DNA of 64,000 bases from contig NC_134700.1 in the NCBI RefSeq assembly GCF_043290135.1, positions 83,246,500 through 83,310,499 on the forward strand, in the 5' to 3' direction. The first letter of the stretch is position 1. Each line of letters begins with the position of its first letter. A model generated the notes under the pieces. It worked only from the letters and a program-made list of their open reading frames with translations, was not told where the DNA came from and made no database searches. Position numbers and translations under genes: made by a program. Source of the stretch: Rhipicephalus microplus (lineage: Eukaryota; Arthropoda; Arachnida; Ixodida; Ixodidae). Shown one piece after another: positions 44,705 through 55,389 of the stretch.

Positions 44705-45600
44705 GACATGAAGCGGGGAAAGCTCAAACTGTCTGTACCGAAGGACCTCGCTTACTTTGTTAATGGTCCTCGTGGTTTGCGCTAAGCGAGCGGCGCGCTT
44801 GTTCTAGATCCGCTCCATGACGGCTCAATGCAGAGGTCTCTACCAAAAGAAGCCGCAAGATGCAAAGGTGCTGGCTGTCTTCCCAGGTCATTCGGCACCA
44901 AAACGATGTAGGGAAAAGACACTTCTGCCGGGTTTATTGGCGCAGAGCGCTAAGCCATCCAAATATAGTGATCGAATTTGTCACAAGCAAAACCGTCCAC
45001 TCTCACAGCACGTTAACTTGACTTCTTCCTCATTGTCTTCCATGCACCGTGCGAGCCCGATTTTCAACATGTTCAATTATTGTTCTTGTGTTAAGGGTAG
45101 TTTTTAAAATGCTAATTATTTCATGTGTCTTTTGGGGAGCAAGCTTTTGCCTAAACTAAGAAAGTTACAAAGTAAATAAGCATATCAAAATAACCTGAAA
45201 TCAAGGAGATTGCAGTGCAACAAAAATGAATATTCTAGACCAACTAGAAAAAAAGTTATCGAATGTTGAACACATGCCAGGTAAATTCTAGCTTAAAATT
45301 GACTTGTACACAAATGTTCAACGTAACACAATGATTTAGAACATCCATTTTTTTTTGCACTACACATAGTCCTAATTGCAGATTATTGCGATATGTCAAC
45401 TTACTTTGTAGCTCTCTTAAATTAAAAAGCATCTTGCTTCCCAAAAGGCACATGAAATATTTTCTATTTCGAACCCATACAAGAAAAATAATTGCAAGTT
45501 TAAAATCAGCTACATATAAATAAACATAAGCTGGCAAGTTTCATTAAAATCAATCAAGAAATGAAAAACTTTTTTTAGAGCAGTGTACCACCTTCATATA

Positions 45601-46233
45601 AATCGTCTGGTGTCACAAATGCTGTCTTTTCGCTATCTCTTTTGTCAACTTGTAAAAATACCTGGCATTTCATAGTCTATTCACAGTGTCATCAATTCTT
45701 GTGAGAAGATAAACATCCCTTTTGATGGCGGTGTTGAGCTTCCAATAATTAATGCAGAAACGTAAGGTCTGGTCTTTTTTCCTCACAAGGACAAGAGGCG
45801 ACGCCCATGGACTTAATGAAGGCTGAATTATGTCGTCCTTGAGCATTTCTTTAGCCTGATTACTGATAGGTTCTCTTTCTCTTGGCGACACTCAGTACGG
45901 ATGCTGGTATATAGACCTCACTGACTCGTCGACAGTGATGCGATGTTTGGCAATAGGAGTGCGTCGAACTTAAGATGACAACGAGAAACTTTCATCGAAT
46001 TTTCTTACGAAACCCTCTATTTGCTCTTTTTGACTTGGTAGTAGCCCTTGTTTGATGTGAATGACTGCAGGGACAGAGTACTCCACATCTTGCAAATCAG
46101 ATTCATTGGTTTCGAAAGTGCAGAGCTCCGTAACCTGGACGAAATGCGATAACGGTTCCTTTTGCAATGTGTTGCACATCATTTCCAAAGTTTGCAAGGA
46201 AAACATTCGTACATCCTTCACGAAACTGAACAA
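45601..46233 (-). pseudogene. Gypsy reverse transcriptase, first part
   Basis: The minus strand reads VEYSVPAVIHIKQGLLPSQK near 46080, then SPREREPISNQAKEMLKDDI, IQPSLSPWASPLVLVRKKDQ, TLRFCINYWKLNTAIKRDVY and RIDDTVNRL (45891-45670), and KTAFVTPDDLYE-like residues up to the insertion at 45592. SPWASPLVLVRKKD and FCINYxxLN are the standard fingers-domain motifs of gypsy reverse transcriptases. Confidence 0.88.
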
Positions 46234-46679
46234 GGCCTCGTGCCATGCAGATCTCTTTTCGGGGTAGGGGGTATCAAGACGGTGTTGTTGCTAGCAAATC
46301 CTTCGAAGTCACTGAATGCTTTGTTAGTTACTGCGACAGATATGCTTGATCTTGGCGGCACCATGATGTCATCATCTGCAAATACCAAGGTCATATATGT
46401 TTTCTTCAGTTTCAAAGGTAGAGATAGCGTGCCTAGTCGAGAATGAGACAGAAGATTCTCACAAGCTGGTTACAACACTGTTAGTTCGTAAGAAATCTAT
46501 GCCGATAATGAAGTCTCTTGAGCATTCGAGCTGCACAATAAAACTCGCGACGTACGTAAAATCACGTATTCCGATTCATCCTGTGCATATTCTAGTTGGG
46601 TCAATGAGTTGTCCTCCTTCTGTGTGAACTTGTGGTCCCTTTCATGGAGTCATCACTTTCTTCAATATTTTAGAAAGCC

Positions 46680-47990
46680 CACCTTATCACTGAATAATTT
46701 GTGCCTGTATCTACCAGTGCGATGACTTTGTAGCTGTCAACAAACACACATTAATCAAAAGCAATGTCAAAGCACCGGTTTCCGAGTTCTTGGTCGTTTA
46801 GAGACAGCGATTGAGGTTTTTCTACATTAGCATCAACAGCGGCTTTGCCTACACAGGTCTCTGACTCTAGATTGTTCTATGCTGCGAGCTTGAGTGACGA
46901 GACCTTAAGGAGCTTGCTGAAAAGCAAAGGCTCGGCCACCTATACCTTTCCATGGCCGTTGCTTGAGGTTGGTGTTGTTGGAAGCCAATTGAGTTTTGAC
47001 GGCATGACAGGTATTCCTCGCTTCCGAAGGGGCGCTCACCCTTTCATGGTCCAGGTGCAATAATAAGAAAACCACGTAGTCCTGCCAGGTGGTACAGGCA
47101 CATTCGGAAGAGACGACCAGCATCGCTCTTCCTGAGTCTTCTCTCGGGTGGTGGCTACAGGGTGCTTGGAGACGCCAGGTACTGCATAGGTGTAGTGGCT
47201 GCGCCATTCGCACGTTCTGGAGATCCTCACAGTAGCACATTGGCATAGGTCATTCTTAGCTGCTGTTGTAGTGGCGCTTCTGGCTGCGCATTGCCCGGAG
47301 GTTCCTGTACCACCTGCCTAACCACCTTACGGATAACGTCGGCCAAGGCGAAACCATTAGAGTGTTTTGGTCAAGGCGGTGCTTCTGGAGCTCTTCTCGC
47401 ACAACAGACCGTACTGGCTCATGTAGTGCTTCCATGCTGCTTCCAAAGATTGGTGGCAATAAGTCCAGGGTAGTGATGTTCGCATCTCGGTTGGTAATCC
47501 TTGCTCACTTTTGTAGTGTCCTTTCCATGGTGGTCGCTTCGGAACGAAACTCGGCGGCGGTGTGCGGTGGGGTCCAAATTACTCTGGCAAGGAGTTCTTG
47601 CTTCACACCTCACATCAGATGATGCTCATATTTGGATCCACTCGGCGGAACAGACAAGACATGTTTTTCACATACATGGCCATACTTTTGTTATTGCGCT
47701 CATTGCTTGTCTGGAGTGCTGCTTCGGCTCTCTCTCTGTGGTCTGTATTCGAGAAAGCAGTGAGCAGCTCTCTTCGAAAGTCATCTCGCGACCGAACGGT
47801 AGCTTCATGGTTTTCATACCACGTTCGTGCGCTGTCTTGCAGTGTGAAGGAAACACTTCCAAGTTTGCGATCTGCTCCATATTCGTCAGCCTTCGCGACA
47901 CGTTCAAAGTGTTAAGTCAGTCCTCTGTGTCCTCGTAGCTGTCGCAGTAGAAAGGCTTAGGTAGCATTGGCTGATTCACTACAATGTTAG
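46680..47990 (-). pseudogene. Gypsy gag and protease region
   Basis: The minus strand at 47907-47668 (MNVSRRLTNMEQIANLEVFP and onward) is a capsid-like gag fragment. Further frames to about 46890 are too broken to follow domain by domain. At about 46690-46725 VIALVDTGTNYSVI is the DTG active site of the retroviral-type aspartic protease. Confidence 0.65.
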
Positions 47991-48221
47991 CTGGAGTGAC
48001 CTGAGCTGTCATGTCGGTTGCGTACCCGTTCATAGCCGTTGAGGTTCAAAGGGAAGTCGGCAAAAATCAAAATTAAAAATTGTCACCACGCAGGTGTCGA
48101 CAGCAGCGCTGATGAACAGGAGTCATGTCATTGGATCCAAGTCGCTGTGGTTATGGACTGTGTTCTATCACTCGAGAGAGGCTTGGCATCACACCCCTCA
48201 CTTCCCCCGAATTCGTAACGC

Positions 48222-48448
48222 TCAGTTAAAAGGACACTTTTAATGAACCAACCTACGTAGGGCGAACTTGTGCCCGAGAATAAAAAAAAACAGCTGAAAT
48301 GAAATCTCCTAGCAGTCCCGAGACCCCACTTCATTTTTTTTTCTTCACATTCTTTTGTGTCCATCATGGGTCGCGCACAGCTGAGCAGGGTCTATTCAGA
48401 GGGCATAAGTATCAGCTAGCGTACGTAACTTGAAGTCACATTGTGTCA
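48222..48448 (-). repeat. Gypsy 5' LTR
   Basis: Partner of 37571-37806, same orientation. Upper boundary from TGACACAATG on the minus strand at 48448; the outer flank returns to the Tigger-like terminus. Confidence 0.8.
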
Positions 48449-49057
48449 ATATGCGGAACCCTGCTTCTTATAAGAGACGTCTCACATAAAAAAACAAAAA
48501 TGGCTACCCGGAGCTCGCCTCTTATAAAGGGGTTCAACTGTATGACGGCTGATGAATGATGCTAGTCCTCTAGTGTACACTGAACAGAAAAATAGATGAA
48601 ATAATTCGTGAGCTTCACTAGGTGCTCGTGTAGGGGGCCTTAAACTATGTTGATCCTTACACTGATCTTAATTTATGGCCAACCAAATATAGTTATTCAA
48701 ACAAGAATGCTTCTCTGGGCGGACATCTTAATACAATATTTCAGTTTTGAAATGCTGCCTATGAACTCATTCCACGGAGAACTTTTTCAAGTTTTGCACA
48801 CACTGCTTAGCATAAAGAAATGAGGTCATGCCTGTGTTGTCTGCTTAAAAAAACTGCTTAATACATGCAACACTGGGTATACATTTTTACTAATGCTGTG
48901 GTATTCAAAGGCCAAACCTTGATCACTTTAAAACTGTCAAGTTATTGAAATGATTGTTCTGTGGAAACAAAAAAAGCCATTTTACAGCACATTCATAGAT
49001 ATCATGGCAAAGGCCAAATTAACATTACCACATGCCCTTGTTTTGTTATTTTGGTAA

Positions 49058-49440
49058 TTCTTATTTATTTTATTTATCAAATACTGTGGACACACAGTCC
49101 AAGCTGGGAGGGCAGTAAAATGTTACAACAGTGAACATGTTAGCAAAAAATTAAAGAACAAGCAAAATAAAAACAATAATAGAGAAATAGAGTCAACATG
49201 TTTGGCGAAATGCTATTAAACAAATCAAGAATAATCAGGGTTGTGGTGTGAATGGGTTTCCCTCACTAAATTTGTTGCACGTCTTAAAGATGTCAATGCC
49301 CCCACTAAACAACCTTTTGACTGCTTTTAGAGTTTGCATCAGAGTTCAGCGCTGACCATTGCTGTTGTAGAGTGCAGTGCTGAATTAGCTTATTTGGAAA
49401 GCTTGTGAACTTGACAGCGTGCAAGAAGAAAGAAAAGTTT
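49058..49440 (-). mobile_element. 3' UTR fragment of a CR1/L2-like element
   Basis: TTTATTTTATTTATCAAATACTG at the left resembles the 3' ends of the CR1-like copies at 12140 (TTTGCAATACTG) and 27545. There is no coding part. The interval 48543-49057 before it shows nothing recognisable. Confidence 0.5.
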
Positions 49441-50180
49441 TTGTATGAGGAGTGGTAACTTGCAAAAGTGGTCATCACATCGCTTTTTATTATACTGTGA
49501 GTGACTCATCTTGCGATCACTTGTTACAGTTTCTGAAAACTGTTGTGAGTCCTGCAATGCTTTGAGGGGAGATGCGGATCGAAAAACAACAGTTTTTTTG
49601 TTTTTTTTAAGTTACCGATATTTTTTTTCGCCTGTTTTTACAAGATTAGTACCTCTACTGTTTGGAAAAAAATATTACAGGTCGAGACTTAACTGGAAAT
49701 GCTTTAAAATTTCATCTAAAGAGCACAAGGTGCCTGTTAAAAGGTCGAAAGTGTGCATTCTTCGAGCACCTTGCCGCCGATAATGCGCCGCCGCTCCCCA
49801 TTGTTGATCGCATGAGATGAAGAGTCGAGCCTCACTCTTCGAATAACAACAGTTTCGCTCGCTGATGCAGCGCAAGAAATAATAAAAAGAATCACTCTTC
49901 TGTGTACTTTTTGAGTGACGCGACTGGCTTATCACATGGTAGGAATCGGGGACCGCCATTGGCCGCTGCGCGCCTGTATGTGCTGTGAAACCTTGTCACG
50001 AGGCCGTTTAACGGGCATGCACTCGTGTAGGTTCGTGTAAAAGCAAAAACCACCGACGACATAACCATCATCGGGAAATGAGCTGACGAGACCATTTGCT
50101 CCCACCCAAATCTCCAACAGTCAATATATTTACAAACCCCTAAATAACAAATAGCAGACAAAGAACAAAGCATACATAAC
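49441..50180. other. Unassigned sequence before the LTR-gag element
   Basis: Short frames without domains; T- and A-rich runs at 49580-49630. The low end of the neighbouring 3' LTR may begin somewhere between 50140 and 50260. Confidence 0.4.
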
Positions 50181-51613
50181 TAAAAAGAGGTTGGCAAGAA
50201 GAACAAACGGCTAAAGACGTGAACAGTGCATTACATAAATGTTCAGTGGAAAATAAACTTTGTCACGACATAGCTTGAAGAGGTGCTTGCAGCGAAAGCT
50301 GTGCTACCAATGCATGGACGCACTCACGTAAACAATGACAGTGGGGATGCGGGGCTTGCAACTGATGCGACCGAGTAATGGTGAAGACGCACTTGTGCAG
50401 TAGGTAAAGAATGGTGATTAGCTTGAGACGCTCACGTGGTTGACTGGCACGGCAGGATGCGTCGGGCTGGTCGAAGTCAGTGACCTTTCGGCGTTCGGCA
50501 ACCGCAGCTCGCACACGAAGCCGGAGACGTTTCTTGGCCAACGCCAGAAGACCAGAACAAGCCTGGCCCACGTCAGGTGACGAGAAGAAGCTTAGTGTCC
50601 AGGTGGGAGCCCGCTGGGACCTCGATGCAGGAGCTCTGCTGGCCGCCACTCCCGCGCCCTGGCCACCTTCTTCACTCTGTCCCGACTCGGCCACGTCTGC
50701 CTGGCTTTAGGACTGTGGAACCGTCGGTGACGAGAGAACGCAAGCTGGTGGCGACGCGTCAGCGAACCAGGGTCAACCTGGCCAAGCAGCTGGGCGCACA
50801 GCTCAGGCCCGTAGCCCGACGGCTGTTGCTCGCCTGTTGAAATCAAAGTCCGCAGGTCCTAGGAAGGAGTTCAGGACCGGATGGCCACGGTGCTCTCGAG
50901 CGGGAACACGACAGCAGGAGGCCCCGGCCGGTCGAAGTCCTGCAGGCTCGGGTCTGACGCCCGACGGCCCATCTTCAGCGCCCGGTCCGGTGACGACCTT
51001 CCACTTGCCCCGTCGTCTTGAACTCCCCTTGATCTGCTCTGCTCAGGCTTCTGCTGCCGCTCTGGCGCACTTGTCTCGTCCCGATTGGAGATTCTGTACT
51101 TTCGTGGTACCCAGCCATTGGGCCTTGAAATCTCCGTGGAAGGACCTCATTGAAGCAAAATTTTCACGCCCACACGTGCCACAACCGAGCGTTATCTTCA
51201 TCTTCTTCTGGCTGATGGAGTGGCGCACTTTTTAAACGCGCGCAATCACATCACAAAGCCCCCCTTTCGAAAAGTTTTTTTCCGTAATGAAAAAACTGCA
51301 GATAAGTGCGCGTTTCCCCACACACCTGGCTGCCTGAATCCTCGGCCACCCTGAACCTCGCCCGGCTCCATGGTCCTCCGTACACACGCCCGCGTCTCGC
51401 CCGGCAGAACATCTCGCTCGTCCCTTGCCGAAGTTCGACGCTCTGGTGACACTGGCGCTTGATGGCGTAGGTGCGACTACGGAGCAGTCAACCCGCATAG
51501 GAGACGCGATGCTCCATGCGGGGAATAGCCAGCCCGTCCAGCGAAGAGCGTGCGCCGAGACGCGATGCTCGACGCAACCGTGACCATTAGCCAGGCCACG
51601 TTCATCGCTGTGT

Positions 51614-53041
51614 TCAACGGCTGACCGCGGAGACGCCTCGCCGAGATCCGCGATGCCCTCGGCAAGGAAGAGAACAGCAGGCCAGGCCGCGCCCCGAGAT
51701 GCAGCACTCGTGCCGGCAACATGAACGCTTACCGGTCACAGAGGAACAGGGCGCGGTCTCGAGCCGTCGGCGTCGACACGAAACGCACTGAGACACGAAT
51801 GTCCAAATGCCACAATCTCTCACACAAATGCTTTCTTTTAGTTCACCATCTAATGAACACAAGCTCGGGGTGCCCTCAGCAAGCCCAAACGCTCCGACAA
51901 GCGTGTGAGGTTCCTGGATTCTTGAGAAGGGATGCCGTTGTGCTCGGTCATTATACAGCTCATCTTGAGTGGACTTAATTATAGGTTCAAAACCAATCAC
52001 GTTCTCAGGTTCAAGACCCTGTCTGGCATTCTCCATACCTACTATCGAGCCCACCTCCGATTCGATACTGTTTATTTTGAAGAGTGCTTCAGCACTCCCA
52101 TCGTGTTTTCTCGGACAAATAGCAGTTACGCTATCCTGTGAACTAGAATCCCCTCTCTCTCTGAGTGAGATATACGTATGGTCTAGGACCATTGACGTGG
52201 TGCCTGCTGCTACCTCTGTCGGTACAAAACAATCAGTGGCCACTATATCAGAGCCTTCATGGCATTCGCTGCCATCTTCCCAATGACGTTCTAGCGCTCC
52301 TTCCATGGAGCTATTGAGAGGTAGCCCTACCCCTTCCCGAAATGTGCTCGGCCTCTGAGACGTTCTGATACACACCTCATTCTGAATGGAGCGTCTTTGT
52401 TCCCTGCTATCGAAGCTTTGCTCCACAACATTTTCCACAGCTTCTAGGTCGCCCATATCCAGGCGCTCTTCTTCATAGGTGCTTGGCCTCTCAGAGGTCC
52501 CCAAGCAGCTAACGGAAGTAATATGTTCCCAGCCAGAGGAGCTTTCCGTCGCTTCAACAAACTCCTCATGACTCCTGCCTTCTTGGCTGTCCACCTCTCT
52601 GCCTTCCTCTATCTGAGCTTCTCGCTCCGAAGTAAGGCTGTCGCGAGGCTCGAGGCCAACCTTGCAGGAATCGACTTCCCTCCAGCAAACGCTGCTATCG
52701 GAGCAAACATTCACCGCTTGCTCGACCTTCTGCATCGCCAGCTGCCCCCTTTTCGCCATCGCAAGCTCGAGTCGCCGCTCGAAGTCCACCCTCTCTAATT
52801 GGAGCTGCTGCTTCAGTATGCGTGTCTGACGCTCTAGCAACACTTTATTTTCACGCGTTACGCGCTCTAGCTCCTCCTTCTTAGCTCTAAGCACCAATTC
52901 AAGCTTTTCCTTCGCCGCCTTTCGTTCTGCAGCCCGTTGCTCACGCTCCCTCTCCATCCGCTCCTCGTACCATACTCTAAACTCCGCTCCCGTCAGTCCC
53001 ATTTTATCCGCCAACTCAATTAACTCCCACGTGTTCGTCAT
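51614..53041 (-). CDS. Gag-like coiled-coil protein of the LTR element (475 residues)
   Basis: The longest open frame in the window. It starts MTNTWELIELADKMGLTGAE, about 50 bases inside the primer-binding site, as expected for gag. Residues 25-105 are a highly charged helix rich in E, R and K (EEELERVTRENK-type heptads). Residues 120-340 are acidic with repeated TSxRPSTxxE motifs (TSERPSTYEE and TSQRPSTFRE), and the last 60 residues are C- and R-rich and may be out of the original frame. Tick gypsy gag proteins begin similarly with a short N-terminal domain and an R/E-rich coil, which is why I call it gag-like. No zinc knuckle is seen. Whether it is expressed is unknown. Confidence 0.6.
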   Translation of the reverse strand: MTNTWELIELADKMGLTGAEFRVWYEERMEREREQRAAERKAAKEKLELVLRAKKEELERVTRENKVLLERQTRILKQQLQLERVDFERRLELAMAKRGQLAMQKVEQAVNVCSDSSVCWREVDSCKVGLEPRDSLTSEREAQIEEGREVDSQEGRSHEEFVEATESSSGWEHITSVSCLGTSERPSTYEEERLDMGDLEAVENVVEQSFDSREQRRSIQNEVCIRTSQRPSTFREGVGLPLNSSMEGALERHWEDGSECHEGSDIVATDCFVPTEVAAGTTSMVLDHTYISLRERGDSSSQDSVTAICPRKHDGSAEALFKINSIESEVGSIVGMENARQGLEPENVIGFEPIIKSTQDELYNDRAQRHPFSRIQEPHTLVGAFGLAEGTPSLCSLDGELKESICVRDCGIWTFVSQCVSCRRRRLETAPCSSVTGKRSCCRHECCISGRGLACCSLPCRGHRGSRRGVSAVSR

Positions 53042-53089
53042 CGTGTTAACCGCGTCAAAAAAATCTACTGGAAAAACAAACGACTTTGT

Positions 53090-53106
53090 CCTGTCGCGGA
53101 CGCCAA
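53090..53106 (-). other. Primer-binding site of the LTR element
   Basis: TTGGCGTCCGCGACAGG on the minus strand, two bases inside the 5' LTR end (CATCACA at 53109). It begins with TGG, like most tRNA-derived primer sites. Confidence 0.7.
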
Positions 53107-55296
53107 TTTGTGATGCGGGGTTCTTGTTGCTGATTTGTTTTTCTCCCGGGCTGAGCCTCAGAGAGTTTTGTTAATAAGGACAAAGCCGTTCGGTTTCCAA
53201 GAAACACACAAAAAGTTTAATTGAAAAGTAAAAAGGCAAAGATTCCTCACAAAACAAAACACTTAATAAACAGTTGACTGGACATGACGAAACACATCTG
53301 TAAACACCCAACAAGAACGTTCAAAGTCAGTAACTAAACCTAACGTTCGAAAGAGGCTGAGTGATGGGAGTAGCGCAAGAGTATCGGTGCAGTCTCACCC
53401 ACAAGTTGGTTTTCGGCGGTGATGAGAAACCGGAACGCCGTGACTCCTGCGTCAGTGCGTGGGCTGGACGAGGACGAGGGAACGCTGGCTGCTGGCGACA
53501 CGTCGAAAAGCCCTACCAAATCGTGATGGTTTCGGCTTGAGGAGCGTGGACACGTCGGAGACGGGAGAACGCAGGCTGGTGGCGACGCGTCCGGGAACTA
53601 GGGTCGACCTAGTCAAGCAGCTGGGCGCACAGCTCGGGCCCGGAGCCCGACGGCTGTAGCTCGCCTGCCGGAACCAAAGTCCGCAGGCCCTGGAAAGGAG
53701 TTCAGGACCGGATGGCCACGGTCCTTTGGAGCGGGAACCCGACAGCAGGAGGCCCCGGCCGGTGGAAGTCCTGTAGGCTCGGGTCCGGAACCCAACGGCC
53801 CATCTTCAGCGCCCGGTCCGGTGACGACCTTCCGCTTGCACTGCCTGCCTCGAATTCCCCTTGCTCTGGTCCCCCCAGGCTCCTGCTTCAGCTCTGGCCC
53901 ACTTGTCTCGTTCTCATTGGAGATACTGCTGTTTCGTGGTGTCAAGCCATTGGGCCTTGAAATCTCCGTGTTCGCTGCCCATTGGATGTTTTACCTTTTG
54001 TTTACTTCACGTCCTGCCACGCATCCTCGTGCTTGACGCTCTTTAACGTCGTCATTCTTGTTTAAGCAGCACCGCACGTGCACTCTGGTATTTCTCCTTT
54101 TGTTTTTTTTTTCCGTGACGCGCACTTTTCGAAGGCGCGCACTTTGAACGCGCACCACACATCACATACGCCCCCCTTTTATTCAAGTTTTTTTTTTTCT
54201 AAAAAAAAAAAAAAACTTGAATAAAAGGGGGGCGTATGTGATGTGTGGTGCGCGTTCAAAGTGCGCGCCTTCGAAAAGTGCGCGTCACGGAAAAAAAAAA
54301 CAAAAGGAGAAATACCAGAGTGCACGTGCGGTGCTGCTTAAACAAGAATGACGACGTTAAAGAGCGTCAAGCACGAGGATGCGTGGCAGGACGTGAAGTA
54401 AACAAAAGGTAAAACATCCAATGGGCAGCGAACACGGAGATTTCAAGGCCCGATGGCTTGACACCACGAAACAGCAGTATCTCCAATGAGAACGAGACAA
54501 GTGGGCCAGAGCTGAAGCAGGAGCCTGGGGGGACCAGAGCAAGGGGAATTCGAGGCAGGCAGTGCAAGCGGAAGGTCGTCACCGGACCGGGCGCTGAAGA
54601 TGGGCCGTTGGGTTCCGGACCCGAGCCTACAGGACTTCCACCGGCCGGGGCCTCCTGCTGTCGGGTTCCCGCTCCAAAGGACCGTGGCCATCCGGTCCTG
54701 AACTCCTTTCCAGGGCCTGCGGACTTTGGTTCCGGCAGGCGAGCTACAGCCGTCGGGCTCCGGGCCCGAGCTGTGCGCCCAGCTGCTTGACTAGGTCGAC
54801 CCTAGTTCCCGGACGCGTCGCCACCAGCCTGCGTTCTCCCGTCTCCGACGTGTCCACGCTCCTCAAGCCGAAACCATCACGATTTGGTAGGGCTTTTCGA
54901 CGTGTCGCCAGCAGCCAGCGTTCCCTCGTCCTCGTCCAGCCCACGCACTGACGCAGGAGTCACGGCGTTCCGGTTTCTCATCACCGCCGAAAACCAACTT
55001 GTGGGTGAGACTGCACCGATACTCTTGCGCTACTCCCATCACTCAGCCTCTTTCGAACGTTAGGTTTAGTTACTGACTTTGAACGTTCTTGTTGGGTGTT
55101 TACAGATGTGTTTCGTCATGTCCAGTCAACTGTTTATTAAGTGTTTTGTTTTGTGAGGAATCTTTGCCTTTTTACTTTTCAATTAAACTTTTTGTGTGTT
55201 TCTTGGAAACCGAACGGCTTTGTCCTTATTAACAAAACTCTCTGAGGCTCAGCCCGGGAGAAAAACAAATCAGCAACAAGAACCCCGCATCACAAA
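53107..55296. repeat. 2.19-kb palindrome of two head-to-head LTRs
   Basis: The left arm (53107-54201) is the 5' LTR plus purine tract and a T-run; the right arm (54202-55296) is its reverse complement. The centre is TTTTCTAAAAA at 54196-54206. I found one difference outside the centre (T at 53951 against G at 54452, where C would pair as the arm's complement). Each arm contains a complete 1058-bp LTR (53109-54166, 54237-55294) with its purine tract toward the centre. The palindrome ends within two bases of the LTR ends on both sides. Confidence 0.92.
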
Positions 55297-55389
55297 CCTG
55301 TTTGCAGGGTCCATGTCTTGTCGAGCAGCGCAGATGAACAATGCTTTTCTCATGTAATTATCTCTGTTATGAATAAAAAAAGGCATTGC

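Larger units (their letters stand above)
40209..45069 (-). mobile_element. BEL/Pao LTR retrotransposon lacking reverse transcriptase
   Basis: The LTRs are 40209-40353 and 44907-45069, both TGTAGGGAAA...CAACA on the plus strand. A primer-binding-like TGGTGCCGAATGACC (minus strand, about 44885-44900) follows the 5' LTR. Minus-strand order: gag with zinc knuckles (44704-43321), aspartic protease region (43151-42600), then directly the RNase H end and integrase (about 42510-41806 and 41104-40560). The reverse transcriptase and most of RNase H are deleted near 42520-42600. It also contains the 146-bp insert at 44096 and a 0.65-kb insert at 41107. Confidence 0.85.
40108..45592. mobile_element. hAT-like non-autonomous DNA element inside gypsy, itself hosting BEL/Pao
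   Basis: The two ends are inverted: about 90 bases from 40108 (GACATGGCACTTTAAACAAA, then TTTTGATGAAACTTTTTGC) resemble the minus strand from 45592 (GGTACACTGCTCTAAAAAAA, then TTTTAATGAAACTTGCC). Flanks CTCATATA (40100-40107) and TTCATATA (45593-45600) form an 8-bp target duplication with one change. It falls in the gypsy LYEFKV codons, which are duplicated accordingly. An 8-bp duplication points to hAT or a related superfamily. Confidence 0.72.
37571..48448 (-). mobile_element. Ty3/gypsy LTR retrotransposon, interrupted in its reverse transcriptase
   Basis: Direct repeats of about 230 bp (37571-37806 and 48222-48448) are its LTRs; both start, on the minus strand, TGAC(G/A)CAATG. A purine tract (GGAAAGGGGGGCAA on the minus strand, 37807-37820) lies immediately before the 3' LTR. 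Minus-strand order is gag (about 47990-46890), protease (about 46725), RT first part (46233-45601), [insert 40108-45592], RT second part (40107-39880), RNase H (39672-39200) and integrase (about 38960-37870). That is gypsy gene order. Every domain is broken by stops or shifts. Confidence 0.88.
37461..48540. mobile_element. Tigger-like MITE, outermost layer of a four-deep nest
   Basis: Left end CAGTCCAACCTCTTTATAAG (37461) and, minus strand from 48540, CAGTTGAACCCCTTTATAAG, flanked by TA at 37459-37460 and 48541-48542. Only about 110 bp on the left and 90 bp on the right belong to it; the rest is a gypsy element inserted into it. The matching termini 11 kb apart, both ending in TA, make the assignment strong. 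Confidence 0.85.
50180..54166 (-). mobile_element. Gag-only LTR retrotransposon
   Basis: 3' LTR about 50180-51255 and 5' LTR 53109-54166 (1058 bp) share long blocks such as GTTCAGGACCGGATGGCCAC in the same orientation. On the minus strand both LTRs start TGTGATGTG and are preceded by a purine tract (AAAGGGGGGC). TTGGCGTCCGCGACAGG (minus, 53090-53106) right after the 5' LTR is a primer-binding site. The internal 1.85 kb holds one long gag-like ORF and no protease, reverse transcriptase or integrase. It would need enzymes from another element to move. The two LTRs differ clearly, so the insertion is not recent. Confidence 0.8.

Noticed and set aside
44385..44711. 108-codon plus-strand ORF
   Set aside because: Antisense shadow of the BEL gag coding region.
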